Shown here one piece after another: positions 61,715 to 64,000 of a stretch of 64,000 nt of DNA; within the stretch, counting starts at the first letter, position 1; every line of letters begins with the position of its first letter. The notes under the pieces are model-generated. The model saw nothing but the letters and a program-made list of their open reading frames with translations. It was not told the DNA's origin and searched no databases. Source of the stretch: Desulfuromonas versatilis (lineage in GTDB: Bacteria; Desulfobacterota; Desulfuromonadia; Desulfuromonadales; NIT-T3). The DNA is taken from contig NZ_AP024355.1 of assembly GCF_019704135.1 (NCBI RefSeq), positions 930,001 through 994,000 on the forward strand. Reading direction: 5' to 3'. The translations under genes were made by a program, and so were the position numbers.

Positions 61715-63616
61715 TTATCTCACGCGGAAGGATACCGCGTTGCTCTTTACGCCGTTGACGACCACGACGATGTCGTAGTTGCCGCGGCGGACGCTGGGCA
61801 CGCGGAAGGCAATTTCATCGGCCTTCCAGCGACGGATGTCGGCCTTTTCATCGCCGAACAGCACGTAGGAGCTGCCCTGGTTACTGCCGAAGTTGGCGCC
61901 TTCGATCTTCCGGGTGTCGCGGGAGCGGCCCGAGTCGCGGTTCAGGTCGTCGATGACCGGAGCGATGACTGCCGGGGGCTCTTCCACCACGGGAGGCTCT
62001 TCCACCACCGGGGGCTCTTCCACCACCGGGGGGGCGGTGACGCTGGCGGTGGCGGCAGCGGTGAAGGTCGATTTCACCACCAGGTTCTCGCCGCAGGCGC
62101 CGCTGGCGACGATCCGGTCGTCAGCCCAGGAAATCACCTGGGCCTGGGTGCCGTTCATGAAGGCGCCGAGGTCGCTGGCCGCTGCCGGGGGAGCGCTGCC
62201 GAAGCCGCTGCCCAGGACGGTCAGGGTGCCGTTATCGCAGGTCGCCGAGGTGATCCCGGTATTGGGCATCACGGTGATGGCGATGGGGTTGGAGGTCTTG
62301 TCGTTCTTCAGCGCGGTGACCTTGTAGGTCCCGGCGGTGAGGTCGGCCGGCATGGTGAATTCCATGCGGTCGGCAGTGCGGGTGGTCGGCTGCAGGGTGC
62401 GAGCGTAGCCGTTGGCGTCGGTTACGACGACGTTGGCAGCGTAGCTCAGGGTCATGCCGTACATGCTGACGGAGTTTTCGAAGTTGGTGCCCCAGGCGAC
62501 GATGTCCTTGGCTTCACCGGCGGTAAAGACCAGGCTGCTCAGGCCGCCCAGGTTCATGGCCAGGGGCCCGCTCATCGGAGCCAGGCTTGCTGCGGTGGCG
62601 GTGAAGCCATGGCAGCCCTGGCAGTCGCTGTTGGCGCCGATGTGGCCCCACCAGGGATCCTCAGCACCCGGAACTACAGTGCCGACGTTGGCAGTGGCGG
62701 GGGAGTCGACCTGGATGTTGTGCAGGGTCGGGATGCTGTGGCACTCCTCGCACTTGCGGATGGCCAGGGGGCTGCTCAGGTTGGGCACGCCCGGAGCGCT
62801 GGTCTGGTGACACCAGAAACAGCGCGGGTTGCCGTTGGCGTCGTTCAGGGCCAGGCCAGTGCTGTGGTGGGTTTCGGCGTTGCGGTACACCAGGCGACCG
62901 GTAACGGTGTCGACGGCCGGGACCAGCGGATCGGGATCGGTGTTGCTGTGGCAGTAGTTGCAGTTACCCTCGCGAACGTTGAAGGCGTTGAGTTCGCCGC
63001 CGTTGGGCTTGTTGCTCGGGAAGGGGGTCACCAGGCTCGGGGTGTAGGTCGGGATGGTGTGAGTCCCGGGATTCAGCGCCGCCTGCGGGGAGTTGTCGAC
63101 CACCGAACCGTGGCAGGACTTGCAGTCGCGGCCGCGGGCATTAGCGGTGGCGTGATGGACAGTCTCCTGGTTGGGCAGCACCTCGTGGCACAGGGTGCAG
63201 TTGCGGAACGCCTGGATGACGAACACGCCGTTGACCACCTGCAGCGCGTGGCAGTTCATACAGTCGTAGGTGGTGTCGTTAATCCCGTCCTGGTTGGCGT
63301 CGGGATTGGTCGGGTTGGTGGCGGTCGTGGAGAACAGGGCGCTGGTCGCCGGGATCGCGGTGCCTACCAACAGGTGGTGACGGTTGACGTTCCCCTGGGA
63401 GATCTGGACCGGGTCGATGGGAACGCCTGCCGGGGGGGTGCCGCCCTGGGCGACGTGGCACTCACGGCACTGAGCCTCGGTCAGGCCGGAGAAGACGCCG
63501 TCGGGGATCCCGAGCTGCTGGTTGACAGGAGGTGGTGGTACGTTCGCGGAGGCAACGAAAGCCGCGCCGAAAACCAGCAGGGCGGCACAAGCCAATACCT
63601 TGAAACCGTTTTTCAT
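61715..63616 (-). CDS. Octaheme c-type cytochrome with C-terminal IPT/TIG-like domains
   Basis: The protein has 633 residues from ATG 63616, with AAGGGAG ahead. A signal peptide (residues 1-25) precedes eight CxxCH heme sites at residues 50, 119, 140, 165, 219, 266, 289 and 332. After the heme region come beta-rich stretches, a PPVVEE repeat linker near 550-565 and a C-terminal IPT/TIG-like domain (IEGANFGSNQGSSYVLFG). It is probably exported to the periplasm or cell surface for electron transfer to metals. A GEMM-I riboswitch lies in its long leader. Not matched to a named Geobacter cytochrome. Confidence 0.9.
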   Translation of the reverse strand: MKNGFKVLACAALLVFGAAFVASANVPPPPVNQQLGIPDGVFSGLTEAQCRECHVAQGGTPPAGVPIDPVQISQGNVNRHHLLVGTAIPATSALFSTTATNPTNPDANQDGINDTTYDCMNCHALQVVNGVFVIQAFRNCTLCHEVLPNQETVHHATANARGRDCKSCHGSVVDNSPQAALNPGTHTIPTYTPSLVTPFPSNKPNGGELNAFNVREGNCNYCHSNTDPDPLVPAVDTVTGRLVYRNAETHHSTGLALNDANGNPRCFWCHQTSAPGVPNLSSPLAIRKCEECHSIPTLHNIQVDSPATANVGTVVPGAEDPWWGHIGANSDCQGCHGFTATAASLAPMSGPLAMNLGGLSSLVFTAGEAKDIVAWGTNFENSVSMYGMTLSYAANVVVTDANGYARTLQPTTRTADRMEFTMPADLTAGTYKVTALKNDKTSNPIAITVMPNTGITSATCDNGTLTVLGSGFGSAPPAAASDLGAFMNGTQAQVISWADDRIVASGACGENLVVKSTFTAAATASVTAPPVVEEPPVVEEPPVVEEPPAVIAPVIDDLNRDSGRSRDTRKIEGANFGSNQGSSYVLFGDEKADIRRWKADEIAFRVPSVRRGNYDIVVVVNGVKSNAVSFRVR

Positions 63617-63869
63617 TTTTTTGCTCCCTTTGTTGTTCAATTGATCAGGCCTCTTTGGTCATTTTCCGATCCCACTCGGATCGGCAGTCAAGCTGGCAGG
63701 AATTCTGCGGGGGAGTTCACCTCCTTCCGGGAAAAGTCTTTATGCGGTCTGCGACCGCCGTTACTGGCAGGGTACACCGCCCGGCGCGGGCCTTTTGGAC
63801 GCCAAGGCGGTCCTGGGATTGAATTGTTGCGGGCGGCCGGTTTCAGGTGGCAGTGGGCCGCATCGCCCG

Positions 63870-63904
63870 AAAAAAAAAGGGTTGCCCTTGAATTCAGGCA
63901 ACCC
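63870..63904 (-). terminator. Riboswitch expression-platform terminator
   Basis: On the minus strand GGGTTGCC (63904-63897), a 10-base loop and GGCAACCC, followed by nine Ts. The left arm is the 3' end of the riboswitch aptamer, so aptamer closure and terminator formation compete. Confidence 0.88.
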
Positions 63905-63992
63905 GGCTGTCTGCGTGAGACCCGCGGCTTTCCGTCCCCACCTCGCGGTGGGTTTGGCTTTTACTGCTTACGCCAAGTGATGGGGGCTTGCC
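63897..63992 (-). promoter_or_regulatory. GEMM-I cyclic-dinucleotide riboswitch
   Basis: The minus strand carries the GEMM-I core: AAACCCACC-GCGA-GGTGGGG (hairpin with GNRA-like loop), ACGGAAAGCCGCGGGTCT, then CAGACAGCCGGGTTGCC with the tetraloop-receptor side. It closely resembles Geobacter members of this class. Aligning on AAACC, the ligand-specificity position reads G, which fits c-di-GMP rather than 3',3'-cGAMP (A). GGCAAGCCC at 63992-63984 could pair with GGGTTGCC as closing stem, so ligand binding should prevent termination (ON switch). It controls the octaheme cytochrome. Confidence 0.87.
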
Positions 63993-64000
63993 ACTGGCTG

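Larger units (their letters stand above)
63617..64000. other. Leader of the octaheme cytochrome gene
   Basis: About 380 bases to the window edge. They hold the GEMM-I aptamer and its terminator (63870-63992) and then about 250 bases with no supported gene. A perfect ribosome-binding-like AAGGAGGTGA occurs on the minus strand near 63720-63729 without a start codon at a usable distance. The promoter must lie beyond the window. Confidence 0.6.

Noticed and set aside
63700-63740. Small leader gene behind the AAGGAGGTGA on the minus strand
   Set aside because: No ATG or GTG at a usable spacing; the nearest TTG is too far and gives a very short frame.

Overview
The window is GC-rich, densely coding bacterial DNA. 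Gene content points to an anaerobic, metal-respiring member of the Desulfuromonadia (Geobacter/Desulfuromonas/Pelobacter type). Evidence includes an oxygen-independent (cbi) cobalamin pathway with a ThiC-like lower-ligand gene, class III ribonucleotide reductase, an octaheme c-type cytochrome behind a GEMM-I riboswitch, a PrkA/YeaH/SpoVR cluster, and many c-di-GMP and histidine-kinase genes. No rRNA, tRNA, prophage, insertion sequence or CRISPR array was seen.

Layout. (1) 1-17.9 kb: an almost complete anaerobic cobalamin cluster, all on +. It runs cobS, cobC, cbiA, bzaF, cbiX, cbiC, cbiMNQO (cobalt uptake), cbiD, cbiET, cbiL, cbiF, cbiG, a cbiH-cobQ fusion, cbiB and a threonine-phosphate decarboxylase. 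(2) 17.9-23.4 kb: a HEAT-repeat protein, an HD-GYP protein, a GAF/GGDEF protein and a tRNA-dihydrouridine synthase. (3) 23.5-27.2 kb: luxR, a near-perfect lux box, luxI, a receiver-like protein and a PAS-GGDEF-EAL protein. This is a quorum-sensing locus wired to c-di-GMP. (4) 27.3-31.7 kb: a PstS-like binding protein, a large sensor kinase and an ATP-grasp protein. (5) 31.9-40 kb: prkA, yeaH, spoVR and a second divergent prkA. (6) 40-48.3 kb: an NlpC/P60 lipoprotein, an MscS channel, small proteins, azlCD and a polar amino acid ABC transporter. (7) 48.7-56.2 kb: livJHMGF and a sensor kinase. (8) 56.2-59.9 kb: nikR, and nrdD whose glycyl-radical tail is a separate small gene, then nrdG, behind paired NrdR boxes. 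(9) 60-64 kb, minus strand: a subtilisin-like protease and an octaheme cytochrome with its cyclic-dinucleotide riboswitch.

Two repeat systems run through the window and alter genes. The first is arrays of heptanucleotide units. The sequence differs from site to site but the 7-nt period is kept, often as inverted arms, at seven places (1410, 4291, 8640, 11296, 13342, 14181, 34244). One array bridges cbiH and cobQ into one reading frame and another supplies both the stop of cbiL and the start of cbiF. The second is a GTAGGGGC...GCCCCTAC palindromic element at gene ends. It supplies stop codons to cbiQ and azlD and sits exactly where nrdD is split from its glycyl-radical domain.

The most interesting candidates for new biology are the AHL/c-di-GMP locus, the heptamer repeat family and its gene fusion, the split class III ribonucleotide reductase, and the riboswitch-controlled octaheme cytochrome.
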